The position numbers and the translations under genes were made by a program. Below the pieces are notes generated by a model that was not told the origin of the DNA, ran no database searches, and was given only the letters and a program-made list of their open reading frames with translations. A stretch of 36,245 nucleotides of DNA from Desulfobacteraceae bacterium (GTDB taxonomy: Bacteria > Desulfobacterota > Desulfobacteria > Desulfobacterales > UBA11574). Position 1 is the first letter of the stretch; each line of letters begins with the position of its first letter. This document shows positions 1 through 8,822 of this stretch, piece after piece. Where the stretch lies: positions 1 to 36,245 of the forward strand of contig JAUWLP010000004.1 of the NCBI GenBank assembly GCA_030613575.1, written 5' to 3'.

Positions 1-408
1 ATCAAGGGAGAGCTTCTTCCACGCCCTTTAAGTGTCTTATATGACCATGTGAGGGATTTCTCGGTTTACGTGGATGAAAGGAATGATGACGTTATCGGCT
101 GTTGTGCATTACAGTTTTGTTGGGATGATCTTGCTGAGATACGATCTCTTGCCGTACATCCTGAACATCTGAGGAAAAAAATAGGATCAAAGCTTGTAGA
201 AACAATACTCTCCGAGGCAAAATCGTTTGAGGTAAAAAAAGTGTTTGCACTCACTTACCGCCAGGAATTTTTTAAAAAATTCGGCTTTATGCAAATAAAC
301 AGGTCAGAGCTCCCGATAAAAATCTGGGCCGACTGTATCATGTGTGTGAAATTTCCGGACTGCGACGAAACAGCAATGATGAAAGAAATAGATCTGAATC
401 AGGTATAA
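1..408 (+). CDS. argA: ArgA-type amino-acid N-acetyltransferase, 5' end outside window
   Basis: GNAT-fold acetyltransferase of the short ArgA (N-acetylglutamate synthase) type, expected to acetylate glutamate with acetyl-CoA in the first step of arginine synthesis. The frame is open from base 1, so the N-terminus lies upstream; an internal GTG at 49 is not the real start. The visible part contains GELLPR, then IRSLAVHPEHLRKKIGSKL, which matches the acetyl-CoA-binding region (family pattern R/Q-x-x-G-x-G/A, here KKIGS). It is followed by VFALTYRQEFFKKFGF and the ending WADCIMCVKFPDCDETAM, whose three Cys are typical of this subgroup. The 3' end overlaps by 10 bases the 3' end of the convergent gene on the other strand. 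The family call is good; assignment to ArgA rather than another GNAT rests on the C-terminal motif. Confidence 0.75.
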   Translation: MKGELLPRPLSVLYDHVRDFSVYVDERNDDVIGCCALQFCWDDLAEIRSLAVHPEHLRKKIGSKLVETILSEAKSFEVKKVFALTYRQEFFKKFGFMQINRSELPIKIWADCIMCVKFPDCDETAMMKEIDLNQV

Positions 409-1460
409 ATAACATTCAAGGAAAGCGGAGGATACTTCCACACACCCGGTTTTGGAACAATATGCTGCCCTCCGACGCTCAGCCAGTTCAAATCCGGCTT
501 GATTTCACGTAATTTTCCGTCGTCAGGCATCCTGGCATGATTGGTAACTGAATAGGTTGCCTGGAATATGCAGATGCCGTCCTTTTTTTGGCGGGCCACC
601 ACATAATTTTTCTTGAACGTCCGGGCCGCAATATTATTTGCTTCTGCAATCTGTTCCATTTCACTGTTTTCAAACCTCATCAAAAGCAATTTTGAAACGC
701 CCCTTTCGGAAATCCGCATTAACGTTCTCGATTCGCTGCTTCCTGCATAAACCGTAGTAATACAGGGGATCCTTTTTAAATACTGGGCCGCAACAATAGC
801 TGCAGTCCTTCTGCCGCCAACATCGACAGACAGACAATAATACTCGAAGAATTTTTTCTGGATGTATTCTGCGTATTTATCTCCTTTTTCATATAGATCC
901 TTCGATACATAACGAAGGCTGCGGGCCAGGTCTTCGGCTGCATCTGCAATCGGCCAGTCGATACGCACATGAAAATGTGACAGACTAAATATATTCTTTG
1001 CCCTGCCGGCCGGATCTCTTTGAATAAGGAGTGCATAATCCACGGGAAGCAACGTCTTTAACAAATCATGGAAATGGGCCGACTCTAAATATTTCTGCTT
1101 TGAATCAAATTTGCTTGAGAGATGGAGCGTTTCATAACGGAGAAGATTGGTTTTGGTGGTTTTGTTCACATCAAAGAACCGAACATATTTTTTATGAGTC
1201 ACAGGGATTGTATCTTCCGCAAAAATCACTAAAAAAGAGTTCTGGCATTCATGCTCCACAGCCGGGATACGCGCACGGGGTTTCAATTCACGTTTTTCTA
1301 CAAACGGGTAATCGATTTTTTTACAAAGAAAATTATTATATGAATCTATCAGCGCATACTTGAGCATTTGTTGATCCAGGTCATCCCGCAAAAGCTCATA
1401 ATAAGAACGCCTCAATCTATTTTCCTGGCTAATCTCTTCCCTTACACTCCAGAATGCCAA
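399..1460 (-). CDS. Unrecognised 353-aa protein
   Basis: I do not recognise this family. The 353-aa product looks cytosolic: no signal peptide, no long hydrophobic segment, many basic and aromatic residues. It starts with TTG at 1460, preceded by a G-rich Shine-Dalgarno-like stretch (AAGGGGG) at suitable spacing; no ATG lies near the N-terminus. The middle contains GGRRTAAIVAAQYLKRIPC, and the C-terminal third is basic (ARTFKKNYVVARQKKDG). A well-formed promoter about 170 bases upstream (1626-1654) supports expression as a single gene. It converges on the ArgA-type gene with a 10-base 3' overlap. Function unknown. Confidence 0.75.
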   Translation of the reverse strand: MAFWSVREEISQENRLRRSYYELLRDDLDQQMLKYALIDSYNNFLCKKIDYPFVEKRELKPRARIPAVEHECQNSFLVIFAEDTIPVTHKKYVRFFDVNKTTKTNLLRYETLHLSSKFDSKQKYLESAHFHDLLKTLLPVDYALLIQRDPAGRAKNIFSLSHFHVRIDWPIADAAEDLARSLRYVSKDLYEKGDKYAEYIQKKFFEYYCLSVDVGGRRTAAIVAAQYLKRIPCITTVYAGSSESRTLMRISERGVSKLLLMRFENSEMEQIAEANNIAARTFKKNYVVARQKKDGICIFQATYSVTNHARMPDDGKLREIKPDLNWLSVGGQHIVPKPGVWKYPPLSLNVIYT

Positions 1461-1625
1461 TCTTGCCCCCTTGGAATTCGCCGAACGAATCTGTTTTGAG
1501 ATTAAAACTTAATCTGAGAGTTCCAAATTTCGAAAATGGTTAAAAGTAATAATATTTTTTTAATTTGTGTGTATTCGTGTTCATTCGCGGTTAAAAACCC
1601 ACCTGAACGCATATTTTTTCTTATT
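1461..1625. other. Leader region of the 353-aa gene
   Basis: Untranslated leader between the promoter at 1626-1654 and the TTG start at 1460. It contains a short piece (about 1560-1600) resembling the dispersed GGACACAGATGAACACAGAT-type repeat seen elsewhere in the window (GTGTGTATTCGTGTTCATTCGCGG). No ORF with a ribosome site was seen. Confidence 0.5.
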
Positions 1626-1654
1626 ATAATAGCACTATTTTAAACAATCGTCAA
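1626..1654 (-). promoter_or_regulatory. Sigma70-type promoter for the 353-aa gene
   Basis: On the minus strand TTGACG (1654-1649) is followed, after exactly 17 bases, by TATTAT (1631-1626), a near-consensus -35/-10 pair. It points at the gene starting at 1460 and lies in the divergent gap with the VTT-family membrane gene's 3' end. Confidence 0.7.
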
Positions 1655-1667
1655 CAGCATATGACCT

Positions 1668-2366
1668 TCATTTTCCGTTAAACTTCTCAATCCATTGATA
1701 CAAAGCCTCCCGATACCTGTATGTAAAAAAGATAAGTACAAGGCATAAGCCTAATATCAAGACAAACCACCCGTATCTCTGTTCAAAAACATTCGATCCC
1801 TGAAGGCTGAGCATCAGTGTCCCTGGCATTCGTCCTATGGCTGTAAGTATAATAAAGATTTTTAAAGGTATGGCGCTTAACCCGAGAAATAAACACAGAT
1901 AGTCTTTAGGAAATCCCGGGAAAATAAATAAAACAAGCAGAACAATGACGCCCTGGCGTTTAACAACATTATCCATCCGTTTTAATTGAGCCGTGGGGAT
2001 AAGTTTTCTTACAAACCGTTTTCCCAGAAAACGACCGATTGTAAAATTGATCAACGATCCTGCTGTCAGGCCGATACTCGAAAATAAAAATCCCTTTGCA
2101 GCCCCAAACAAATATCCTCCGATAAAGCCTGTTGCTTCACCTGGAAAAGGGGCCAGCAAAACCTGAAGAATCTGAATGATTATAAAAACAACAGGCGCAC
2201 CGGAACCAAAGGATGTGACAAAAACCTTGATTTGCTCTCTATCCGTAAAAAGATCGTAGAAATAGGTGGTCTTTTCCCACAAAGGTATGCGATATAAATA
2301 TCCCAGCAAAACAAGGATACATACAACTACAACAGTAATTGTTCTTCGAATATTTTTATTGGTCAT
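1668..2366 (-). CDS. TVP38/TMEM64 (VTT, DedA-like) membrane protein
   Basis: Polytopic inner-membrane protein of the VTT/SNARE-associated family, relatives of DedA; members are linked to lipid scrambling and envelope homeostasis, substrate not known here. Several hydrophobic segments follow the N-terminal TTITVVVVCILVLLGYLYRI-like helix. The family signature region FPGEATGFIGGYLFG and the downstream GSLINFTIGRFLGKRF are present. I place the start at the ATG at 2366 (MTNKNIRR). The frame stays open to 2471, but those extra 35 residues (RSQRTEDRGQRSDGR...) are just the translation of a period-7 intergenic repeat. That repeat is purine-rich on this strand and may serve as the ribosome site. Lies downstream of pgk on the same strand. 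Confidence 0.85.
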   Translation of the reverse strand: MTNKNIRRTITVVVVCILVLLGYLYRIPLWEKTTYFYDLFTDREQIKVFVTSFGSGAPVVFIIIQILQVLLAPFPGEATGFIGGYLFGAAKGFLFSSIGLTAGSLINFTIGRFLGKRFVRKLIPTAQLKRMDNVVKRQGVIVLLVLFIFPGFPKDYLCLFLGLSAIPLKIFIILTAIGRMPGTLMLSLQGSNVFEQRYGWFVLILGLCLVLIFFTYRYREALYQWIEKFNGK

Positions 2367-2369
2367 TTG

Positions 2370-2458
2370 ACTTCTGCCATCTGACCTCTGACCTCTGCCA
2401 TCTGACCTCTGACCTCTGTCCTCTGTCCTCTGACTTCTGTCCCCGAACCCTGATCCCT
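2370..2458. repeat. Degenerate period-7 array, TCTGACC unit
   Basis: On the plus strand about twelve imperfect heptamers run head to tail (TCTGCCA, TCTGACC, TCTGTCC, TCTGACT). The same unit recurs near 15.6, 22.75, 25.55, 31.2 and 33.3 kb. It encodes the spurious Arg/Gly/Gln/Ser extension in front of the VTT-family gene. Confidence 0.85.
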
Positions 2459-2463
2459 GCTCA

Positions 2464-2518
2464 ATCATCAATTAACAATCCGAACAATCAACAATCTTCA
2501 ATCAACAATCAACAATCT
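2464..2518. repeat. Degenerate period-7 array, CAATCAA unit
   Basis: Heptamers of the type CAATCAA/CAATCTT follow the TCTGACC array and abut the pgk stop codon. The inverted form (GATTGAA) appears at 11380 and 19960. Confidence 0.75.
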
Positions 2519-3695
2519 AGATGTCCAGCGCAGCCACAGCCGGCAGGGTTTTACCTTCCAAAAGGGCAAGAAAGGCTCCTCCGCCTGTTGAAATATATGT
2601 TATTCTGTCAGTTTCGCCGCTCTTGTGTACGGCGACATCCGTATCTCCACCGCCAACGATTGAAAGTGCGTAAGAATTGGCCACGCTATGCGCCATGGCG
2701 AATGTCCCCCGGCTGAATGCATCCATTTCAAACACGCCCATGGGACCATTCCAGATAATAGTTTTGGCATCATACAAAACCTGAGAATATAGCAGAGATG
2801 TGGCAGGACCGATATCCAGAGCCATCCAGTTTTGAGGGATTTCCTGCATCGGTACGATTTTGATTTCAGCTCTGGCATCAAAATGGCTTGCCACTACCGC
2901 ATCCACGGGAAGATATAACTTTATACCGCTTTCAGCTGCCTTTCTCATTACAGATGCAGCCACTTCAATAAGATCAATTTCTACTTTTGATTTTCCCAAA
3001 TCGTGGCCGGTACTTTTAAGGAAGGTATTTGCCATGGCACCACCGATGATTAACTTGTCAACATAGCGCAGCATATTCTCCAACGCCCCTATTTTGCTCG
3101 AAACCTTTGTACCTCCCACAATGGCAACCACGGGACGTTGCGGATCAGCCATTGCTTTTTTAAAATAGTCAAGTTCCCTTTGAAGCAAAAAACCGGCTCC
3201 GGATATGGGCGCGAATTTTGTTATGGCGACAACCGACGCATTGACCCGGTGAGAAACGGCAAAGGCGTCATTTATATAAACGTCACAAAGCTCGGCCAGC
3301 GCCTTTGCAAATGCATCATTATTTTTCTGCTCCTCGGGATGGAATCTTAAATTTTCGAGGAGCACAACATCGCCCCTTTTCATTTTATTTACGATCTCTT
3401 TTATCTCAGAACCGATACAGTCTTTTGCCATTATAATTTTTTTTCTAAGGAATCTGCCCAAGCGCTTAGCTACGGGAGAAAGGCTGAGTTCAGGCACGGC
3501 CTTTCCTTTTGGTCTGCCCATGTGTGAAGTGATGATCAGCTTGGCGTTATGATCCAGTGCGTACTCCAGTGTCGGCAAAACAGCGCGAATCCGGGAATCA
3601 TCGGTGATGTTCTGATGCTCATCAAGGGGAACATTAAAATCTACCCTGAAAAAGACCCTTTTGCCTGAAAGATCTATATCTTGAATGGTTCTCAT
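2517..3695 (-). CDS. pgk: Phosphoglycerate kinase
   Basis: Glycolytic/gluconeogenic enzyme transferring phosphate between 1,3-bisphosphoglycerate and ADP in the cytosol. The 392-aa product has the usual length. It carries the substrate-binding N-terminal motif RVDFNVPL (about 17-24), HMGRPKG, the central [16 protein letters not shown], and the C-terminal nucleotide-domain motifs GGGDTDVAV and [14 protein letters not shown]. The ATG at 3695 is preceded by a strong AAGGGAGGAG Shine-Dalgarno site; the longer frame to 3815 adds 40 non-conserved residues and runs into the upstream gene, so it is not used. It is the last gene of a leftward radC-small protein-pgk group, with only 13 bases between it and the 100-codon gene. 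Confidence 0.97.
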   Translation of the reverse strand: MRTIQDIDLSGKRVFFRVDFNVPLDEHQNITDDSRIRAVLPTLEYALDHNAKLIITSHMGRPKGKAVPELSLSPVAKRLGRFLRKKIIMAKDCIGSEIKEIVNKMKRGDVVLLENLRFHPEEQKNNDAFAKALAELCDVYINDAFAVSHRVNASVVAITKFAPISGAGFLLQRELDYFKKAMADPQRPVVAIVGGTKVSSKIGALENMLRYVDKLIIGGAMANTFLKSTGHDLGKSKVEIDLIEVAASVMRKAAESGIKLYLPVDAVVASHFDARAEIKIVPMQEIPQNWMALDIGPATSLLYSQVLYDAKTIIWNGPMGVFEMDAFSRGTFAMAHSVANSYALSIVGGGDTDVAVHKSGETDRITYISTGGGAFLALLEGKTLPAVAALDI

Positions 3696-3708
3696 GATTT
3701 CTCCTCCC

Positions 3709-4008
3709 TTATCGACTCCCTTTGATTTTCTTTTCCAACCTGCGTTGTATGTCTTTCTTTTTCGACCATCTTTCCATAAAACCAATAGCACCGGACGTAT
3801 ACGCCCTGTCGACAAATTCTTCCCGAACCTTCAGTCCGCCGATCCCATCAATGGCTGATTTTAAGCACTCTGTTTTGTGGCGACATGCAAGACAGGCCTC
3901 AGGAGTATTTCGCAAACCGTTCCTGCTTTTTGGAAAAACAGTTTCAAGTTCGCCAAAGCAGGCGGGAAATTTTTTATCCAGATCTTTATTGGCCATTGTC
4001 TTGCACAT
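3709..4008 (-). CDS. Small four-cysteine protein between radC and pgk
   Basis: A protein of about 99 aa, not assignable to a named family by eye. It contains an isolated Cys (ACFGELE) followed by [14 protein letters not shown], giving Cys spacing C-x22-C-x2-C-x5-C, which could bind zinc or a small Fe-S centre. The C-terminus is very basic ([17 protein letters not shown]). The start at 4008 (MCKTMANK) has GGGAA about six bases upstream and overlaps the end of radC by 23 bases; the ATG at 3996 is the alternative. Overlap with radC and the 13-base gap to pgk suggest cotranscription and translational coupling. Confidence 0.7.
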   Translation of the reverse strand: MCKTMANKDLDKKFPACFGELETVFPKSRNGLRNTPEACLACRHKTECLKSAIDGIGGLKVREEFVDRAYTSGAIGFMERWSKKKDIQRRLEKKIKGSR

Positions 4009-4750
4009 CAAATTCCCGATTCATCCTTGCAATATAACCTTGATCCGCAAAACTGAAGTACCGGTTGTCTCCTATGATCAAATGTTCGTGAACGGTTATG
4101 CCGATTACTCTGCATGCAAAAATTAACTGGCGTGTTATGGAGATATCTTCCGTAGACGGCTTGGGATCACCTGAAGGATGGTTGTGAGCAAAAATAAGAG
4201 CTGCGGCGTGATGATTAAGGGCCGCAACTATTACTTCTCTGGGGTAAACCGAACTTGCAGTCAAAGTTCCTTCAAAGAGGGTCTCCAAAGCAATAACCCT
4301 GTTCTTGGCATCAAGAAAAAGAACATTGAAGCATTCACGACTCTTTTCTCTTATGCTGTGGTAAAGATAATCGAACAGTTCCCTGGAGTTATTCAAGGGG
4401 TTTTTATGTATCAACCGTTTTTCAAGATAACGATCTGCAACCGCTTTTATAAGCTTGACTCCCAGAAGATTCTTAGGGCCGATCCCGGGCACTTCACAAA
4501 GCGCTGTCGGTGAAGCTTCAAGTACTCCCTGCAGGGTTTTAAATCGTTTCAGCGAAGCCTTGGCAGCATCCTTGCAGTCTTTTCGAGGGGTGGCAAGCGT
4601 CAGGAGCAGTTCAATTACTTCATAGTCATGGAAGCCGGACAGGCCCGAAGTAAGAAATTTTTCCCTAAGCCTCTCCCTGTGACCTTTCCCCTTATGTTGT
4701 CTGACACGTTCAATTTCGGACTGCCGATCGAAAGTTGCATATTTTTTCAT
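3986..4750 (-). CDS. radC: RadC-family JAB/MPN domain protein
   Basis: 254-aa RadC (UPF0758) protein. The N-terminal half has a helix-hairpin-helix-like element (CEVPGIGPKNLLGVKL, about 86-101). The C-terminal JAB/MPN domain carries the metal-site motif HNHPSGDPKPSTED starting at His189. The name implies DNA repair, but the biochemical role of RadC is not settled; the JAB fold suggests a zinc hydrolase or DNA-associated function. The ATG at 4750 begins the conserved KGHRERLREKFL region after about 22 residues. First gene of the group running into the small Cys protein and pgk. Upstream lies a repeat element rather than a clear promoter. Confidence 0.93.
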   Translation of the reverse strand: MKKYATFDRQSEIERVRQHKGKGHRERLREKFLTSGLSGFHDYEVIELLLTLATPRKDCKDAAKASLKRFKTLQGVLEASPTALCEVPGIGPKNLLGVKLIKAVADRYLEKRLIHKNPLNNSRELFDYLYHSIREKSRECFNVLFLDAKNRVIALETLFEGTLTASSVYPREVIVAALNHHAAALIFAHNHPSGDPKPSTEDISITRQLIFACRVIGITVHEHLIIGDNRYFSFADQGYIARMNREFDVQDNGQ

Positions 4751-4754
4751 AAAC

Positions 4755-4945
4755 CGATCAAGTTAGTTCGCTTCACTCACAATTGGAATGTTGGAATATT
4801 AGAACACTGGAATATTGGGTTCTGTAAAAATGGAAAGTTGGGTTATTATAAAATTCCTCTTGACAGGAATTAAATAGAGGAATGTCATTTTCTTTAAATT
4901 ATCATTCCATTATTCCATCATTTCATTATTCCATGTGCGAGTTAA
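4755..4945. repeat. Inverted element with period-8 TGGAATNN arms
   Basis: Left arm TTGGAATG/TTGGAATA/CTGGAATA (about 4781-4822) and right arm ATTCCATT/ATTCCATC/ATTCCATG (about 4904-4936) are inverted relative to each other, each made of degenerate octamers. The lead-in GTTAGTTCGCTTCGCTCAC recurs at 35681. It fills most of the radC-gpsA gap; no gene seen there. Confidence 0.75.
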
Positions 4946-5002
4946 AAATATAAGTCTAAAAAATACCTTTATTTCCAATAAATAGTAGAATTTCCGAGAC
5001 GT

Positions 5003-6037
5003 TTAATTTACATCGAGTTCGTGTTTAAGGTCGCGGGTCATCAGCCTGTGTACAGCTTCTTTGGGAGAAACATCGTCATAAAGAATATGGTATACTTCGT
5101 GGGAAATCGGCATCTCAATACCAAGCCTGCGTGACAGGTTATAAACCGACCTGGCTGTTTTAACACCCTCTGCAACCATTTGCATTTCAGACAGGATCTC
5201 CTTTAACTTCATGCCCTTCCCTATCTTTTTCCCCACGGTATGGTTCCTGCTGATATCCCCGGTGCAGGTCAGCACCAGGTCCCCGACACCGCCGATTCCG
5301 GCAAAAGTACGCGGGTTGGCTCCGAGCTTTAATCCTAGCCGACGAATCTCTGTCAGACCCCTGGTGATCAAAGCCGCCCTTGTATTTAAGCCAAGACCAA
5401 GACCATCCATGATCCCTGCGGCTATGGCAATAACATTTTTTACAGCGCCTCCCAGTTCAAGACCGATCATGTCATTGTTTGTATAAACCCTGAAATACGG
5501 AGTTGCAAATATGTGCTGAATATAGCCTGCTACTTTTTGGTCTTTTGATGCCACGGCTATAACGGTGGGAAATTTATTTGCTACTTCCCGCGCAAAACTC
5601 GGGCCTGAAAGGACTGCAAAAAAGTCTTCGTCAATTTCAGGAAGGGTCTCTTTGAGCACGCCCGACATGGTCAAATGGGTTTTATTCTCGATACCTTTGG
5701 AAGCCGACACAACGATCGTCCCGGGTGAAATATGCCCGTGAACTTTTTGAGCCGTCTCCCTCATAACATGGGACGGAACAACAATCAGTACCAGATCTTT
5801 TTTTGATACAACTTCGGAAATATCGTTGGAAGGGGATATGTTGGCTGAAAGGGGAAAACCTGGGAGAAAAACTTTGTTTTCCCTGTATGCTTCGATCTGC
5901 TCTTTTACTTCATCTTCAAATACCCATAAATCAAGTTTAAAACCTTTTAAACCCAGAAGATCGGCAAGAGCTGTGCCCCAGCTTCCAGCGCCCACAACAC
6001 CGATCTTTACGGCGCTTTCATCTATTCGATTTTTCAC
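5003..6037 (-). CDS. gpsA: NAD(P)-dependent glycerol-3-phosphate dehydrogenase
   Basis: Makes sn-glycerol 3-phosphate from dihydroxyacetone phosphate for phospholipid synthesis. The 344-aa product has the Rossmann motif GVVGAGSWGTAL near residue 14, LSGPSFAREV, the catalytic-lysine region LGGAVKNVIAIAAG, and NPRTFAGIGGVGDLVLTC. The GTG start at 6037 follows GAGGTG at eight bases. It lies 16 bases downstream of gyrA on the same strand and is probably cotranscribed with it. Length and motifs are normal. Confidence 0.96.
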   Translation of the reverse strand: MKNRIDESAVKIGVVGAGSWGTALADLLGLKGFKLDLWVFEDEVKEQIEAYRENKVFLPGFPLSANISPSNDISEVVSKKDLVLIVVPSHVMRETAQKVHGHISPGTIVVSASKGIENKTHLTMSGVLKETLPEIDEDFFAVLSGPSFAREVANKFPTVIAVASKDQKVAGYIQHIFATPYFRVYTNNDMIGLELGGAVKNVIAIAAGIMDGLGLGLNTRAALITRGLTEIRRLGLKLGANPRTFAGIGGVGDLVLTCTGDISRNHTVGKKIGKGMKLKEILSEMQMVAEGVKTARSVYNLSRRLGIEMPISHEVYHILYDDVSPKEAVHRLMTRDLKHELDVN

Positions 6038-6053
6038 CGGCTAATCACCTCAC

Positions 6054-8489
6054 CTATAAATGATCTTCCTTTTCCGCGAGCCTTGCAACACCGGCAACCT
6101 TTTCTTCGCCTAACAGCCCAATAATCTTTACCCCCTGGGTGTTACGGCTGATCACAGAGATTTGGCTCACAGACATGCGTATCAGTTTCCCTGTATCGGC
6201 CATTAACATCAGATCGTCATCATCATCAACCAGAAGTATTGCCACTACCTGTCCGTTTCGCTTACTTGTCTTAATGGTAATGACACCTTTGCCCCCACGC
6301 CTCTGGAGAGGATACTCATCAATCGAGGTTCTTTTCCCGTACCCGTTTTCCGTTGCCGTAAACAGCTTCTGGCCATGGCTTAAAACCTCCATACCAACAA
6401 CTCGGTCATCTTTCCCAAGGCTCAACCCGCGAACGCCTCTTGCGACGCGGCCGCTCGGTCGAACGTTAGACTCGTGAAAACGTATGGATTTGCCCATGGT
6501 AGAACCTAAAAAGACATTTTGAGTCCCATCTGTAATCCTTGCTGCAATCAATTCGTCACCTGGAACCAGACTTAAAGCGATGATACCGCCAGATCTGGGT
6601 CTGGAAAACGCCATAAGATCGGTCTTTTTGACCAGTCCGCTTCTGGTTGCCATAATAACGTAATATCCCGGTTCAAATGCCGGAACATCAAGCACTGTTG
6701 CAAGTTTTTCACCCTTTCCCAGATTAAGAAGATTAACAATGGCTTTTCCTCGGCTCATGCGGCCGGCCAGGGGGATGTCGTACACCTTGCACCAGTAAAC
6801 CCTTCCCTGGTTTGTGAAAAACAGGAAAGTATGGTGGGTGGAAGCCACAAACAGACTTGAGATAAAATCGTCATCTTTAACTCCCATGGCTGTCTTTCCT
6901 TTGCCGCCGCGGTGCTGTTTCCGGTAAAGGGTAATGGGATTCCGTTTTATATAACCGCTTTTGGAAATGGTGACGACCATGTCCTCTTCAACAATCATAT
7001 CCTCAATGGTTATCTCTTTTGTTGATTCAACAATCTCAGTCCGGCGTTGATCACCGTACTCTTGCTGTATTTCTGTAAGCTCGTCCTTAATAATATTTTT
7101 CACAAGACGCTCACTGCTTAAAATCTCTTCGTACCAGGCGATATCTTTGAGAATATTCTTGTATTCTTCCAGAATTTTTTCCTGCTCCAAACCGGTAAGC
7201 CGCTGCAGACGCATATCGAGTATGGCCTGTGCCTGTATCACAGTCAGGTCGTATGTCCGAACCAGGCCTTTGTTGGCTTGGTCCGGCGATTTTGATTCGC
7301 GAATCAGGAAAACGACATCATCAAGATTTTCAAGGGCAATTTTTAAGCCCTCCAGGATATGGGCCCGCGCCTCAGCCTTTTTCAGGTCATACCTGGTTCG
7401 CCTGATAATGATCTCTCTGCGGTGAAGAATGAAATGCTCAAGAATCTTTTTCAAAGAAAGTTGTTTAGGCTGGTTGTTTGCAATGGCAAGAAAGATGATA
7501 CCGAAGGTGTTCTCCATCCGCGTGTGCTTGTAAAGCTGATTGATTATCACCTCCGCAAACTGATCTTTTTTCAACCCTATCGCGATCCGCATACCTTCCC
7601 GGTCCGACTCATCCCTTATATATCGCACCCCTTCGATCTGTTTTTTTCTTATCAGGATTGCAATTTTTTCGATAAGTTTTGCCTTGTTAACCTGATAAGG
7701 AAGCTCCGTGATAATGATTGTCTCTCTTCCTGTTCTTTTGTCTTTTTCGATCACGACCCTGGCCCTGATCCGGATTATGCCCCGGCCGGTTGAATATGCG
7801 TCGTGAATTCCTGTAGTGCCGTAAATTATACCGGCCGTGGGAAAATCAGGGCCCGGGATATACTCCAGAAGATCCTGACATGTTAGATCAGGATCGTTTA
7901 TGATAGCCTTTGTAGCTTCAATTACTTCAAAAAGATTATGGGGCGGAATGTTGGTGGCCATACCAACGGCGATACCGGCAGAACCGTTTATTAAAAGGTT
8001 TGGGGCTTTGGCCGGAAGTACAGAAGGCTCTGTTAAAGAATCATCATAATTAAGCGTAAACTCAACGGTTTCCTTGTCCAGGTCCTCCATCATCTCATGG
8101 GCCATACGCGTCATTCTGATTTCGGTATACCTCATTGCAGCCGGAGAGTCGCCATCCACGGAACCAAAATTGCCCTGGCCGTCTACAAGGGGATACCTTA
8201 AAGAAAAATCCTGGGCCATCCGCACAATCGTATCATAAACCGCAGTATCGCCATGGGGATGATATTTACCTATAACATCACCGACTATACGGGCAGATTT
8301 TTTATAAGCTTTGTTCCAATCGTTTTTCAGCTCTCGCATTGCAAATAGTATGCGTCGGTGCACGGGTTTCAGACCGTCTCGCACTTCCGGGAGTGCCCTC
8401 CCGATGATCACACTCATGGCATAATCGAGATACGACTTTTTCATCTCGCTCTCGATACTGATCTGTGCCAACTTTTCTGTATTCAACAT
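6054..8489 (-). CDS. gyrA: DNA gyrase subunit A
   Basis: Breakage-reunion subunit of DNA gyrase. From the ATG at 8489 the product is 811 aa; a GTG three codons upstream (8498) is an alternative. The N-terminal [37 protein letters not shown] and [10 protein letters not shown] (active-site Tyr121) are all present. The position equivalent to E. coli Ser83 is Thr82, a natural variant in many bacteria, and the Asp87 equivalent (Asp86) is intact. The C-terminal beta-pinwheel holds the GyrA box QRRGGKG near residue 729, marking it as gyrase rather than topoisomerase IV. gyrB is not adjacent. The 333 bases upstream hold a repeat element, and gpsA follows after 16 bases. Confidence 0.97.
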   Translation of the reverse strand: MLNTEKLAQISIESEMKKSYLDYAMSVIIGRALPEVRDGLKPVHRRILFAMRELKNDWNKAYKKSARIVGDVIGKYHPHGDTAVYDTIVRMAQDFSLRYPLVDGQGNFGSVDGDSPAAMRYTEIRMTRMAHEMMEDLDKETVEFTLNYDDSLTEPSVLPAKAPNLLINGSAGIAVGMATNIPPHNLFEVIEATKAIINDPDLTCQDLLEYIPGPDFPTAGIIYGTTGIHDAYSTGRGIIRIRARVVIEKDKRTGRETIIITELPYQVNKAKLIEKIAILIRKKQIEGVRYIRDESDREGMRIAIGLKKDQFAEVIINQLYKHTRMENTFGIIFLAIANNQPKQLSLKKILEHFILHRREIIIRRTRYDLKKAEARAHILEGLKIALENLDDVVFLIRESKSPDQANKGLVRTYDLTVIQAQAILDMRLQRLTGLEQEKILEEYKNILKDIAWYEEILSSERLVKNIIKDELTEIQQEYGDQRRTEIVESTKEITIEDMIVEEDMVVTISKSGYIKRNPITLYRKQHRGGKGKTAMGVKDDDFISSLFVASTHHTFLFFTNQGRVYWCKVYDIPLAGRMSRGKAIVNLLNLGKGEKLATVLDVPAFEPGYYVIMATRSGLVKKTDLMAFSRPRSGGIIALSLVPGDELIAARITDGTQNVFLGSTMGKSIRFHESNVRPSGRVARGVRGLSLGKDDRVVGMEVLSHGQKLFTATENGYGKRTSIDEYPLQRRGGKGVITIKTSKRNGQVVAILLVDDDDDLMLMADTGKLIRMSVSQISVISRNTQGVKIIGLLGEEKVAGVARLAEKEDHL

Positions 8490-8583
8490 ATTAAACACCC
8501 AATTGTCTATTCTTTCAGAATTTAGTCTCTTAGTTGTAGATTTTGTGTTTTTTACGGCAAATTATTTACAACTTAAAAAAAGT

Positions 8584-8815
8584 TTGAAGTGATCTAAAGT
8601 GATCTAAAATGCCTAAAGTTTACCCTGTGGAATGCCTGTCCAATGAAATGCAACGCCTATTTCATCGGGGCGGAGCCCATTACTCCGGGGTTTTGGAATT
8701 CTACTAATTTTTATATGAACAGATGGAGCGACCTGCCCGCTCGTGCCTTGCAATGGCAGGGGGGAGCGACACCTTAACTTTAGGCACTTCAAACTTTAGT
8801 TCACTTTAGTCACTT
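8584..8815. repeat. Inverted element, AAGTGATCTA/TGCCTAAAGTT arms, copy 1
   Basis: Left arm (8584-8620) is a degenerate array AAGTGATCTA-AAGTGATCTA-AAATGCCTAAAGTT; right arm (8775-8815) is its inverted counterpart, AACTTTAGGCACTT then ACTTTAGTTCACTTTAG. The core GGAATTCT...ATATGAA...GATGGAGCGA...GACACCTTAA is shared with the copies at 19003 and 35359. This copy carries an extra insert of about 90 bases rich in CCGGGG-type sequence. It fills the gyrA-permease gap; no gene seen there. Confidence 0.85.
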
Positions 8816-8822
8816 CTAATTT

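Noticed and set aside
3695-3815. N-terminal extension of pgk by 40 codons
   Set aside because: The extension is not conserved in type, overlaps the neighbouring gene, and the internal ATG has a strong Shine-Dalgarno site.
7359-7793. 144-codon ORF opposite gyrA
   Set aside because: Antisense to conserved gyrase core; no family features and no ribosome site noted.
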